A model generated the notes under the pieces. The model was not told the origin of the DNA. It did not search any database and saw only the letters and a list, made by a program, of their open reading frames with translations. From the NCBI GenBank assembly GCA_025452255.1, contig CP104974.1:1489001-1553000 (forward strand): a DNA stretch of 64,000 bases. Reading direction: 5' to 3'. A program made the position numbers and the translations under genes. Positions 11,152-19,855 of this stretch are shown here, in pieces. Within the stretch, counting starts at the first letter, position 1; the number at the start of each line of letters is the position of its first letter. This stretch comes from Devosia sp. A8/3-2. Lineage in GTDB: Bacteria; Pseudomonadota; Alphaproteobacteria; Rhizobiales; Devosiaceae.

Positions 11152-14100
11152 ACTTCAACCTTTCCGAATGGGCGCTCGAACATAAGAGCTTCATCTGGTT
11201 CCTGATGGTCATCGCGGTCGTGGCCGGGGTGTTTTCCTATCAAAGGCTGGGCCGCGAGGAAGACCCGGCCTTTTCCATCAAGACCATGGTGGTGCAGGCC
11301 TATTGGCCCGGCGCCTCCATTGACGACACCAAGAGCCGAGTTACCGAACGCATCGAGCGGGCGCTGGAAAGCCTCGACGCGCTCTGATTTCACCCGCTCC
11401 TATTCGACCGCCGGCCAATCCACCGTCTTCGTCAACCTCAAGGAAACCCTGCGCGGCCGAGCCGTGACGGATTCCCGGTATCAGGTGCGCAAGACCATCA
11501 ATGATATCGCCGCCCAATTCCCCAGCGGTCTGGTCGGCCCCTTCTTCAATGACGAATTCGGCTCGGTTTACGGCAATATCTATGCCTTCACCGCCGATGG
11601 CCTGAGCTATCGCCAGCTGCGCGACTATGTCGAAACCGTCCGCAATGACGTCTTGGCCATTCCCGATATCGGCAAGGTCGAGCTGATCGGCACCCGGGAC
11701 GAAGTCATCTCTATCGACTTTTCCACCCAGCAATTGGCGACCACGGGCATCAGCGCCGATGACGTCGTCGCCCAATTGCAGGCGCAGAACGCCGTCACCC
11801 CCTCAGGCACCATCCAGAGTGATGGCGAAAAAGTGCTGGTGCGCGTGGGCGGCCAGTTCACCTCCGAAGCCGATATCGCCAAGATCAATCTGCAGCAGGG
11901 CGACATCTTCTTCCGCCTCGCTGATGTCGCCACCATCAGCCGCAGCTATCAGGAGCCGCCCGATCCGCTATTCCGCTACGACGGCAAAACCGCCTTGGGC
12001 CTCGCCATTTCCATGGCCCCCAGCGGCGATATCCTCAAATTCGGCGAAGCGCTCAAGGAGCGCATGGCTGAAATCGAAACCCGCCTGCCGATCGGCGTTG
12101 GCATCGACCGAGTCTCCGACCAGCCCCATGTGGTCGAGGAAGCCGTTGGCGGCTTTACCAAATCCCTGTTCGAAGCCGTGGTCATCGTGCTCGTGGTGAG
12201 CTTCCTCAGTCTGGGCCTGCGCGCCGGGCTCGTCGTCGCCATCTCGATCCCGATCGTTTTGGCGCTGGTCTTTGTCTTCATGGAATTCATGGGCATTTCG
12301 CTGCAGCGCGTCTCGCTGGGCGCCCTGATCATCGCCACTGGGCCTATTGGTCGACGACGCCATGATCACCGTTGAAATGATGGTGTCGCGCCTCGAAGCC
12401 GGGGATAGTTTGGCCAAGGCCGCGACCTTCGCCTATACCTCCACCGCCTTCCCCATGCTCACCGGCACCCTCGTCACCGTCGCCGGCTTTCTCCCCATCC
12501 TGCTCAATGCCTCGACGGCCGGGGAATATGTCCAGACCCTGTTCTATGTAATCGCGGCCGCATTGCTGATTTCATGGGTCGTCGCAGTGCTCTTCGCCCC
12601 GCTGATCGGGGTGGCGCTATTGCCCAAGGTCATGAAGGGCCATGCCGACAAAAAGCCCAGTCGCATTGCTGGCTGGTTCCGTAGCTCGCTGGCCGTGGCC
12701 ATGCAGTTCCGCTGGGCCACCATTGCCTTCACCGTGGCGCTGTTTGCCGTTTCGCTGTTCGGGCTGACCAAGGTGCAGCAGCAATTCTTCCCGCCCTCGG
12801 ATCGCCCGGAAATCTCGGTCGATTTCACCCTGCCGCAGAATGCCACCATTCGCGAAACCGAGGCGGTGATGGACCGTTTCGAAGCGAGCCCGGTCGGTGA
12901 TGCCGATATCGACCATTGGAGTTCCTATGTCGGGCAGGGCGCGGTGCGTTTCTACCTGCCCATGGATAGCCAATTGGCCAATTCCTTCTTCGGCCGGTGG
13001 TCATTGTCTCCAAGGATCTGGAGGCCCGCGGCCGCGTGCGCGCCAAGATCGATGCTCTGCTCGCCACCCAATTCACTGACGTAAACACCTTCGCCCAATT
13101 CCTCGAATTGGGGCCCCCAGTCGGCCGCCCCATCCAATACCGCCTCAGCGGCCCCGATGTGCAGACCGTACGCAGCCTCGCGCTTGATCTGGCCGGCGTG
13201 GTCAGCGCCAGCCCGCATGTCCGCGACATCAGTTTCGATTGGAACGAACCCGGCAAGTCGCTGCTGGTCGATGTCGATCAGGACAAGGCGCGCCGGCTGG
13301 GCGTGACCTCCGAAAGTGTCGCGCAGGTGCTCAATACCATCATCAATGGCACCACCATCACCCGAGTGCGCGACTCCATCTATCTGGTCGATGTCGTGGT
13401 GCGCGCCGAGGAAGATCAGCGCAATTCGATCGAAACCCTGCAAAACCTGCAAGTGCCCACTTCGAGCGGCGTGGCCGTGCCCTTGGGCGCCTTCGCCAGC
13501 ATTCAATATGGCTCGGAGCAACCCATCATCTGGCAGCGCGACCGCCTGCCGACCATCACTGTACTTGGCTCGGTGGCGGGCGACCTGCTGCCCGCGGCGG
13601 TGAATAAGGAGCTGGCCCCAACCATCCAGAGCTTTGCCGATAAGCTACCCGCCGAATATCACGTGGTGACGGGCGGTGCGGCCGAATCGAGCGGCAAGTC
13701 CCAAACGGCTCTGGTGGCCACCTTGCCCGCCATGCTGCTGGCCATCGCCTTCATCCTGATGGTGCAATTGCAGAGCGTGTCCAAGCTGGTGCTGGTGGTC
13801 AGCGTTGCCCCGCTCGGCCTGATCGGCGTGGTCGCGGCTCTATTGCCGACGGGAACGCCCCCGGGCTTTGTGGCGCTACTGGGCGTTCTGGCGCTGGCCG
13901 GCATCATCATCCGCAATGCGGTGATCCTGATCGGCCAGATCAACGACAATCTGCGCGATGGCTACAATCAATGGGATGCCGTGCTCCACGCCACCGAGCA
14001 TCGCATGCGGCCCATCCTGCTGACGGCGGCGGCCGCCAGCCCGGGCATGATCCCCATTGCCAGCGAAGTGTTCTGGGGGCCGATGGCCTATGCCATGATC

Positions 14101-14229
14101 GGCGGCATCATCGTGGCAACCGCGCTGACGCTCTATTTCCTGCCCGCGCTTTACGTCGCCCGGTATCGCGTCAAGGCGCCGGAAAAGCCGGCGGATAGCG
14201 AGCCCTTGGAGGCGCCCCCGGCGGCCTGA
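11148..14229 (+). CDS. RND efflux transporter permease, HAE-type (three frameshifts)
   Basis: This inner-membrane proton/drug antiporter subunit of about 1027 residues is normal for AcrB-type pumps. Helix 1 is near IWFLMVIAVVAGVFSY, followed by the porter-domain signature GREEDPAFSIKTMVVQAYWP, the helix bundle with LGLLVDDAMITVEMM (the paired acidic residues of the proton relay), and the second half ending in LALAGIIIRNAVILIGQI and a C-terminal helix. Frames change near 11387, 12345 and 12995. It follows two adaptor genes with no outer-membrane channel gene nearby, so a TolC encoded elsewhere is likely. Substrates are not predictable. Confidence 0.93.
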
Positions 14230-14301
14230 CATAAACCCATTGACTCGGCCCCCGGGGCAGGTCCCACAACATGGGCGGTCAGCAAATAGTGAGGTCAAAC
14301 C

Positions 14302-15332
14302 GTGAGCCCTTCGGCCCAGTTTATCAACGCCGCCGCAGCCGCCAAAAGGCTCGGCGTCTCCACCAAGGCACTCCGCCTTTATGAACAACGCGGCCTGCTA
14401 GCGCCCATCCGCACCGCGGCGGGTTGGCGCACTTACGGCCCCAAGGAAATGGAACAGGCCGCCGAAATCGCTGCCTTGCGCGCCCTCGGCCTTAGCCTGT
14501 CCCGGTGGCGCAGGTGTTTAACGGCGAGCCCGATTGCCTCGGACCGGCTTTGGCCGCGCACCAGACCACGCTCGAAGGCCGCCTGCACCAGCTTGCCGGC
14601 ACAGTCGAAAAAGTCCGCCATCTGCGTGCCGACCTTGCCCGTGGACAAGCCCCGGCCGCTGGCGAATTGCCGCGTCTATTGAGCCGGGCCAGTCAAATCG
14701 AAATCGCCCTTGATCTGCCCCGGCCGTGGGGTGGTGAGCGGTTTGAGCTGACTGCCATCAAGCCGCTCACCTACATCATCGGCCCGCTGGGCAGCGGCAA
14801 GACGCGGCTTGCCCAAGCCATTGCCGCCACTACACCCGGCGCGATTTTTCTCGGGCTCGATCGCCTCGTGGCGGGCGAGACGGCCGAAAGCCATTTGGCG
14901 AACGACACGGCTTTGAACGCCCGCGTCGAGCAGGCCTTGACTCAGCTAACCGAGGACGGCGCCACGCCATCACCGGCGCTCACCGCCCTCATTGCAGGTC
15001 TCGAAATCGAGGGACCGACAGTTCTGGTTGTCGATATGGTGGAACAAGGACTGGATCAGTCCACCCGTGAGGCGGTGATCGCCCATTTGCGGCATCGCGG
15101 ACCCGATGCGCGGCCGCTCTTCCTGATGACCCGCTCCTGCGCCATTCTTGATCTGACTGCAGTCGGCGCGGATGAGGCAATCGTGTTCTGCCCAGCCAAT
15201 CACAGCCCGCCAAGTCTGGTCGCGCCCTATCCCGGCGCTGCCGGCTACGAGGCCGTCGCCACTTGCCCGGCCTCGCCCGAAGTGCGGGCCCGCACCGAAG
15301 GCGTTATCGCCCGGCGGCCGCAAGTCGCTTGA
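14302..15332 (+). CDS. MerR-family regulator fused to a P-loop ATPase-like domain (one frameshift)
   Basis: The N-terminus is a MerR winged-helix DNA-binding domain (AAKRLGVSTKALRLYEQRGLL, then AGWRTY and IAALRALGLSLSQV), followed by a coiled-coil dimer helix to about residue 125. The C-terminal about 200 residues hold a Walker A (GPLGSGKT), a Walker B-like hydrophobic strand with Asp (TVLVVDMVEQGLD) and no Cys metal site. The frame changes near 14507. The start is GTG 14302, about 70 bases after the RND permease and in the same direction, so it may control that operon. MerR regulators usually carry a small ligand domain; an ATP-binding one is less common, and nucleotide or drug sensing is only a guess. 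Confidence 0.8.
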
Positions 15333-15396
15333 AATCAGAGGCCCTGTCCTTGCGGGCGGGGCCAGCAGATCGGCGGTCAGCTATCTTGCCTTGAGC

Positions 15397-15956
15397 CTAT
15401 TTCGCGCCGTTGCGCGGTGCATAGCGCAGGAAAGCCATGCCCGAGGCGAACCTGCGTTCTTCGATGAGGTCGAGATCCAGTCGGGCCTCGAAGTCCCTGA
15501 ACACAGGATTTCCTGCGCCCGAGATTGCCGGCACGGAATAGAGCGCATATTCGTCTACCAATCCTGCCTTGATGAATTGCGCGGCCAGCGTCGGACCGGC
15601 GACCGAAATGTCCTTGACGGTTTCCGCCTTGAGCCGGCGGATTTCGCCCGGCTGGAACTCGCGCAGGAGCCGCGTTTTGTCACTCGAGGTCCGCTCAAGC
15701 TGTCGAAGAGATGACCAGCTTGTCGAACCCCTTCCAGATACGGGCAAATTCTGTCGGCAAACCCGGTCACGCCCTGTTCCACCCGGTAGGTTTCCCAGTA
15801 GACCATCTCTTCATACATGCGCCGGCCATAGATTTCGGTGCCGTATTTGCGGGTTTCATCGTTTATGAAACCAAGGATTTCGTCATCAAAATAATCCGAC
15901 GCATCGGCGACGAAGCCGTCGAGCGACATTATCATGCCATATGTCAGCTTGCCCAT
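15397..15956 (-). CDS. Dihydrofolate reductase/RibD C-terminal-like protein (two frameshifts)
   Basis: The N-terminus (MGKLTYGMIMSLDGFVAD) and the later segment VKDISVAGPTLAAQFIKAGL with DEYALYSVPAISGAGNPVF are typical of the DHFR-like family of NADPH-dependent reductases related to the RibD C-terminus. Length is about 186 residues. The frame is broken near 15700-15750, where three short frames cover one protein. ATG 15956 follows AGGAGAGCCGGA. No folate or riboflavin genes are adjacent, so the true substrate is unknown. Confidence 0.78.
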
Positions 15957-15997
15957 TCCGGCTCTCCTTTTATCAGTTGCGTGGGTGCCGGCGGGTC

Positions 15998-16212
15998 TTA
16001 CCGATGTTGAGTTTCGAGCATCTGGATCAGCTGCTCGTGGGTAATGCCAAGATCGCGCAGCCGGTGCTCAGGCGCAAACAGCAGGCCGTGCAACGCGTCC
16101 CGCTTGGCGCGCTGTTCGGCGGGCGGCGACCCACCGCACGATGACATGGATGGCACGGGCAAGAGGGAATTCGACGGAATTGTGGGCCGGGGGTGAAATC
16201 GACGATAGCCAT
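15998..16212 (-). CDS. DUF1127 small protein (two frameshifts)
   Basis: This is a protein of about 71 residues. ATG 16212 has a strong site, GGAGAAGAAA. It opens MAIVDFTPGPQFRRIP, continues in another frame as LARAIHVIVRWVAARRTAR, and returns as AKRDALHGLLFAPEHRLRDLGITHEQL, the DUF1127 signature with Arg-rich helix and LRDLGI turn. It is divergent from the MocR-type regulator beginning at 16309. In E. coli the same two families sit together (yjiS and yjiR), so the DUF1127 gene is the likely target of that regulator. Alphaproteobacterial DUF1127 proteins have been linked to small-RNA and phosphate or stress control, but nothing here shows which applies. Confidence 0.7.
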
Positions 16213-16268
16213 TTTCTTCTCCAACGTTTTGATTCAACGCCCTAGCGGGCATGGATGAAGCTATGGCA

Positions 16269-16295
16269 AACTGGTCAGGCATTTAATGACCAGTT
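16269..16295. promoter_or_regulatory. Inverted-repeat operator between DUF1127 gene and MocR regulator
   Basis: AACTGGTCA and TGACCAGTT form a perfect 9-bp inverted repeat with a 9-base spacer, lying in the divergent gap just before the TTG start of the regulator. The symmetry and position fit an operator bound by the MocR protein for self-control and control of the DUF1127 gene. It overlaps the region an upstream ATG at 16255 would make coding, which supports the later start. Confidence 0.6.
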
Positions 16296-16308
16296 GGGGA
16301 GGAAACGC

Positions 16309-17703
16309 TTGTCCAGTCGCGATGCCGAACTGCTGATCAGCGTAGATCGCAACGGGCCGGCGTCCATGCAGGCGCAGCTCGAACGGCAATTGCGCGATGC
16401 CATCCGTGGCGGCATGTTGCGGGCGGGAAGCGAAGTGCCATCGACCCGTGACCTCGCCCGCGATCTGGGTATTTCGCGGCCCCCGGTGATGGAGGCCTAT
16501 GCCCAGCTCGCCGCCGAGGGCTATCTTGCTCTACGCCGGAGCGCCGCGCCGCGCGTAGCCGACACTGCGCCGGGGCACCGTGCTCAAGATCTCCCGCCCG
16601 AGAGCATCACGACTCTTGTCTTCCGCTATGACTTCCGGCCCGGCAGCCCGGACCTGTCGAGCTTTCCTTCGGCACGCTGGCTGAAGGCGGCCGAAGCCGC
16701 CCTCAAGACGATGACGCCCGACGATTTCGGCTATGGGCAGCGCTATGGAGTCTTGCCCTTGCGCCGGGCACTGGCGGACTATCTCGGACGCGTACGCGGC
16801 GTCGGCGCCGATCCGCGCCAAATCCTGATCACCAGCGGCTTCGAACAGGCCCGGGCCTTGATGGCGCGGGCGCTGAAGCGCCGTGGCGTGACGGAACTCG
16901 CCGTTGAGGATCCGGGCTATTCCGACCGCGAGGTTTGGCTTGCGGCCGGATTGAAGCTGCTTCCCATCGGTGTGGATGAATATGGCATCGATGTTGCAGC
17001 GCTCGGCAAAAGCCGAGCCCAGGCGGTGCTATTGACACCCGCCCATCAATCGCCAACCGGCGTGGTGATGAGCGGCGAACGGCGTCTGGCGCTCGCAAAC
17101 TGGCTGCGGGAGAAGAATGCCATAGCGCTGGAGGATGACTACGATGCCGAGTTCCGCTATGACCGCGCGCCGATTGGTGCATTGCAGGGCTCGGCGCCCG
17201 ATCACGTCGTCTATGCCGGCACCACGAGCAAGACGCTTGCCCCCGCATTGCGGCTGGGCTGGATGGTGGCGCCGCCCGATCTGCTACTGGCGTTCGAAGA
17301 TGAAATGCGGCTGATGGATTGCGGCCGCGGCCGCCTCGAGCAGTTCACCCTCGCCCATTTCATCATCAGTGGCGACTATGATCGCCACCTGCGCAAGATG
17401 CGCGCCCTCTACCGTGATCGCCGCGAGGCCCTGCTTGCCGTCATCGCTGCCGAATTGCCGGAGGTGGAAATTAGCGGCATTTCGGCCGGCCTGCACGCAA
17501 CCGTACGCTTTCCGCGCCGCCTCAATGAGGCAGCAATTCATGAGAATGCCAACAAGCGGGGCATGGGCTTGAGTTTTCTGCGCGGGCACTATCTCGGTAC
17601 CGCGCCCCACGAGAGTACCTTGCTGCTCAATTACGCGAGCATGCCCGAGTCAGCTCTGCGTACGGCGCTGCGCACACTTGCCGCGATTATTGCCGACAGC
17701 TAG
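16309..17703 (+). CDS. MocR-type regulator (GntR domain fused to aminotransferase fold), YjiR-like
   Basis: This intact transcription factor has an N-terminal GntR winged helix (QLERQLRDAIRGGMLRAGSEVPSTRDLARDLGISRPPVMEAY) and a C-terminal fold-type I aminotransferase domain of about 350 residues. The PLP Lys lies in AGTTSKTLAPALRLGW; the Asp/Tyr of the cofactor site are in LEDDYDAEFRYDR. Such proteins bind PLP as an effector-sensing group and do not usually catalyse. TTG 16309 follows GGAGGAAACGC closely; an in-frame ATG at 16255 lacks a clear site and would bury the inverted repeat. It is one of the few long genes here with no frameshift. Confidence 0.9.
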   Translation: MSSRDAELLISVDRNGPASMQAQLERQLRDAIRGGMLRAGSEVPSTRDLARDLGISRPPVMEAYAQLAAEGYLALRRSAAPRVADTAPGHRAQDLPPESITTLVFRYDFRPGSPDLSSFPSARWLKAAEAALKTMTPDDFGYGQRYGVLPLRRALADYLGRVRGVGADPRQILITSGFEQARALMARALKRRGVTELAVEDPGYSDREVWLAAGLKLLPIGVDEYGIDVAALGKSRAQAVLLTPAHQSPTGVVMSGERRLALANWLREKNAIALEDDYDAEFRYDRAPIGALQGSAPDHVVYAGTTSKTLAPALRLGWMVAPPDLLLAFEDEMRLMDCGRGRLEQFTLAHFIISGDYDRHLRKMRALYRDRREALLAVIAAELPEVEISGISAGLHATVRFPRRLNEAAIHENANKRGMGLSFLRGHYLGTAPHESTLLLNYASMPESALRTALRTLAAIIADS

Positions 17704-17757
17704 CCCGGGGCTTGAGGCAGCACGGTTTGAAAACGCCGCGCATAAGGTGAAGTGTGG

Positions 17758-18390
17758 CTAAGCCGGCAGGACCACTACCTTGGTATTGACCGGCGTCTTG
17801 TCGTAGAGGTCGATCATGTCCCGGGTAAGAAGGCCAACACAGCCGCTGGAAATGCCTTTGCCGATCGTTTCAGGCATGATCGTGCTGTAGATCGTGTAAA
17901 GCGTGTAGGCGCCATTTTGATAGAGATAGAGCGTGCGCGCCGAGTGGATTGTTTAGCCACGGCGCCATGCCGCCGGCATATGGGGCGGCCTCTGGCTGGC
18001 GCAGGATCATTTCCTTGGGGGCGTCCAGATTGGCCATTCGGCCTTGCGGCCGATATAAGCGTCACCGCTCCACAAAAACCCGGCGCGGCCGACATTGGCG
18101 CCATAACGCGTGGCATATCCGTCGCCTTCGATGCGGTAAACGTAGTAGTGACCGGGATCGATGATGATCGTACCCACCGCCTCGGCTGAATCGTAACGCA
18201 CTCTTCGGCGAAGATATTTCGGATTGATCTTGCTGATATTGACGGCGGGAATTGGGAAGCGCTCGTTAGGGAGCGGTCCATAGACCCGCTCCGCCTCCGC
18301 CAAACTCATGCCACCTGACGTGGCGCAGCCAGCAAGTCCAAGTGAGCCGAGAGCGACGGCAGTGCCGACCAGAAATGATCGGCGGTTCAT
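17758..18390 (-). CDS. L,D-transpeptidase (YkuD) lipoprotein with atypical catalytic motif (one frameshift)
   Basis: The N-terminus has a twin-arginine-like MNRRSFLVG and a lipobox LGLAGC. The YkuD domain follows: AVGTIIIDPGHYYVYRIEG, GFLWSGDAYIGRKAEWPIWTPP, NPLGARTLYLYQNGAYTLY, then SSGCVGLLTRDMIDLYD and a PVNTKVVVLPA end. The nucleophile Cys is kept. The usual His-Gly before it and the Arg after it are replaced: the segment reads TIYSTIMPETIGKGISSGCVG. The frame changes in a C run near 18018. It would act on peptidoglycan cross-links or protein anchoring in the periplasm; the altered motif makes substrate or activity uncertain. An upstream ATG at 18453 is an alternative start. Confidence 0.85.
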
Positions 18391-18548
18391 CAGACCGGGC
18401 CGAGCTACCCCGTCGATCTCGCCGGCATCGACGACACCATCGTTTATGATCATAACTTAGAATCCCCACACAGCGTCTGCCGGGCTGAGATTGGTCCCAC
18501 AGGGTCCGATTGGCAAGCTCGGTGTTCGAGGCACAGAGGTGCCTCCCC

Positions 18549-19220
18549 TCATGCCGGCGGCCCGGCGAAGCCGACGCGCTCCCAATCCCGTTTTCGGGGT
18601 ATTTCGGGGACGTGCGGCCGAGATCGAATTGTCGACGGTGCAAAGCCGAGCGAAATCAGCCGTTTTTGTATCGTGACGGAAAACACCGGCCAGACCGCCA
18701 GCTTTTCCCGGTCACTGAGGAAAGCAAACTCCTGCTTGTGGGCCGCACTGCGGATTTGAACCTCAAAGACACGAGGATCGACCTCCAGTTGCGAATGCGA
18801 CAATGCCAGCAGGAGGGTGGCGGCGCGACCGAGCGATAGCTGCACGTTGCGATCGAAATAGACAGCAACTTCCTGCAGGGCCGGATCGTCGATCTGGGTG
18901 AGAAGGGTGCGCAGCACGTCGCGGCAGGTCCGGTGCATCAGGCGCACGGCAAGCTCGCTGAGATAGTCGCGCCATTGCTGGACGCCGAAAGCACGGCTCT
19001 CATGTTCCATCCGGAGCGGCGCTCGCTCGATGCAGGCCCGGCAAACATGGCGAGCGCGGTCCGCTTTGGCCTGCCGTACCTCAAATGTAAGACGGAGGTC
19101 TTGTTTTTCACACCAGGCGCAGTCGCCATCGAACCTGCTATTGTCCTTCACATCGCCCGTGAACACCCACTGGTCTGCGTCGCTGGGTCGATGACGTTGC
19201 TGGTTACCAACGTGATGCAT
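18549..19220 (-). CDS. Uncharacterised protein with two-Cys-pair zinc-ribbon motif
   Basis: This is an intact frame of 223 residues. After a short lead, WVFTGDVKDNSRFDGDCAWC begins a motif with CxxC in CAWC and a second pair in HVCRAC about 30 residues on, as in a small zinc ribbon. The remainder is helical, with no signal peptide or membrane segment. I know similar short motifs (CxxC, LRLTFEV, then a second Cys pair) from uncharacterised bacterial proteins but cannot name a function. It is divergent from the small secreted protein at 19436, across a region that holds two tandem repeat sites; the nearer one reads toward this gene. Confidence 0.6.
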   Translation of the reverse strand: MHHVGNQQRHRPSDADQWVFTGDVKDNSRFDGDCAWCEKQDLRLTFEVRQAKADRARHVCRACIERAPLRMEHESRAFGVQQWRDYLSELAVRLMHRTCRDVLRTLLTQIDDPALQEVAVYFDRNVQLSLGRAATLLLALSHSQLEVDPRVFEVQIRSAAHKQEFAFLSDREKLAVWPVFSVTIQKRLISLGFAPSTIRSRPHVPEIPRKRDWERVGFAGPPA

Positions 19221-19292
19221 TCAAAATTCCTTGGCCCGCTGCATATTGCCGACAGGTTAGCCGATCGTGGGTGAGAGGGGTGTGACGCGCGT

Positions 19293-19310
19293 TGTCAGCA
19301 TCCTGTAAGG
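19293..19310 (+). promoter_or_regulatory. Tandem direct-repeat site 1 (TGTCAGC-N4-TGTAAGG)
   Basis: Two 7-base half-sites repeat with an 11-base period, the layout bound by OmpR/PhoB-type response regulators. It lies between the zinc-ribbon gene and the secreted-protein gene. Near-identical sites occur at 19330, 19816, 22479 and 22502. Confidence 0.6.
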
Positions 19311-19329
19311 GAGCGCCGCGCTGCACTTT

Positions 19330-19347
19330 GCTGACAAACAGCTGACA
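19330..19347 (-). promoter_or_regulatory. Tandem direct-repeat site 2 (TGTCAGC-N4-TGTCAGC)
   Basis: On the minus strand this is an exact repeat of TGTCAGC with an 11-base period. It also resembles a Pho box (TGTCA repeated), so PhoB is an alternative binder. It sits 20 bases from site 1 in the same divergent region. Confidence 0.6.
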
Positions 19348-19435
19348 GGCCTCATCAGCGGCATCACATGTCCCATGCCATAAGCTGGTCACAGCGGCCG
19401 GTTCGCGGTCGCTATCAACCTTTACGGAGCCAGCA

Positions 19436-19708
19436 ATGAAAACGTCATCGAAGAAGTCTGTGTTTTTAGGCCTTGGCCTCGCACTCCTCGCAGGTGGAGC
19501 GGTTGTGCACGCGGATGAAACTGCGTCCGGAAAGAGCTACGTGCTTAAGGATGGTACGGTCCACGACACGCCGGGAGAGATGTTTCAGCATCTGCGCACG
19601 CGGGATAATGGCCTCGCCGCCGGCAACCCCAAGGAAATCGTGGACGCCTATCCGGACGAGTTCGAAAATGTGGGCGACCTGATCCAGCAGAAGCGCGAAG
19701 CTGAATAA
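19436..19708 (+). CDS. Small secreted protein, unknown function
   Basis: This protein has 90 residues, with a Lys-rich start, a hydrophobic signal segment (VFLGLGLALLAGGAVVHA) and a short charged mature part (DETASGKSYVLKDGTVHDTP onward) of about 65 residues without cysteines. I recognise no family. Its promoter region contains two of the tandem TGTCAGC sites, so it is a likely target of the response regulator encoded at 20386. It is followed by a good terminator at 19770-19799, making it a single-gene transcript. Intact. Confidence 0.7.
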   Translation: MKTSSKKSVFLGLGLALLAGGAVVHADETASGKSYVLKDGTVHDTPGEMFQHLRTRDNGLAAGNPKEIVDAYPDEFENVGDLIQQKREAE

Positions 19709-19769
19709 CCAGCGTTGCGGCTTTGCCGTGAACCTCCTGCTCGGGCACCCACCGGCGCCCGGATCGCTG

Positions 19770-19799
19770 AAGGCGAGTGCCATCCGGCGCTCGCCTTTT
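19770..19799 (+). terminator. Rho-independent terminator
   Basis: AGGCGAG-T-GCC and GGC-G-CTCGCCT form a stem of about 10 bp with one internal mismatch and loop ATCC, followed by TTTT. It ends the small secreted protein gene. Confidence 0.8.
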
Positions 19800-19815
19800 G
19801 CAGTATTCGAGCCGA

Positions 19816-19833
19816 TGTCAGCGCTTTGTAAGC
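19816..19833 (+). promoter_or_regulatory. Tandem direct-repeat site 3 and promoter of the two-component operon
   Basis: TGTCAGC-N4-TGTAAGC occurs at the -35 position of a possible promoter whose -10 (TATAGAT at 19844-19850) lies only six bases before the ATG at 19856. That spacing and the absence of a ribosome site suggest a leaderless message. The location fits autoregulation of the operon 19856-22413. Confidence 0.6.
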
Positions 19834-19855
19834 TCAACTGCGTTATAGATACTGG

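Noticed and set aside
19330..19347. Pho box for PhoB
   Set aside because: The half-site TGTCA with 11-base period fits, but three related sites with TGTAA variants around the local two-component operon make the local regulator the better candidate; PhoB is kept only as an alternative.
19204..19392. 62-codon minus-strand frame
   Set aside because: No ribosome site; it covers the promoter region with the tandem repeats and shows no protein-like features.
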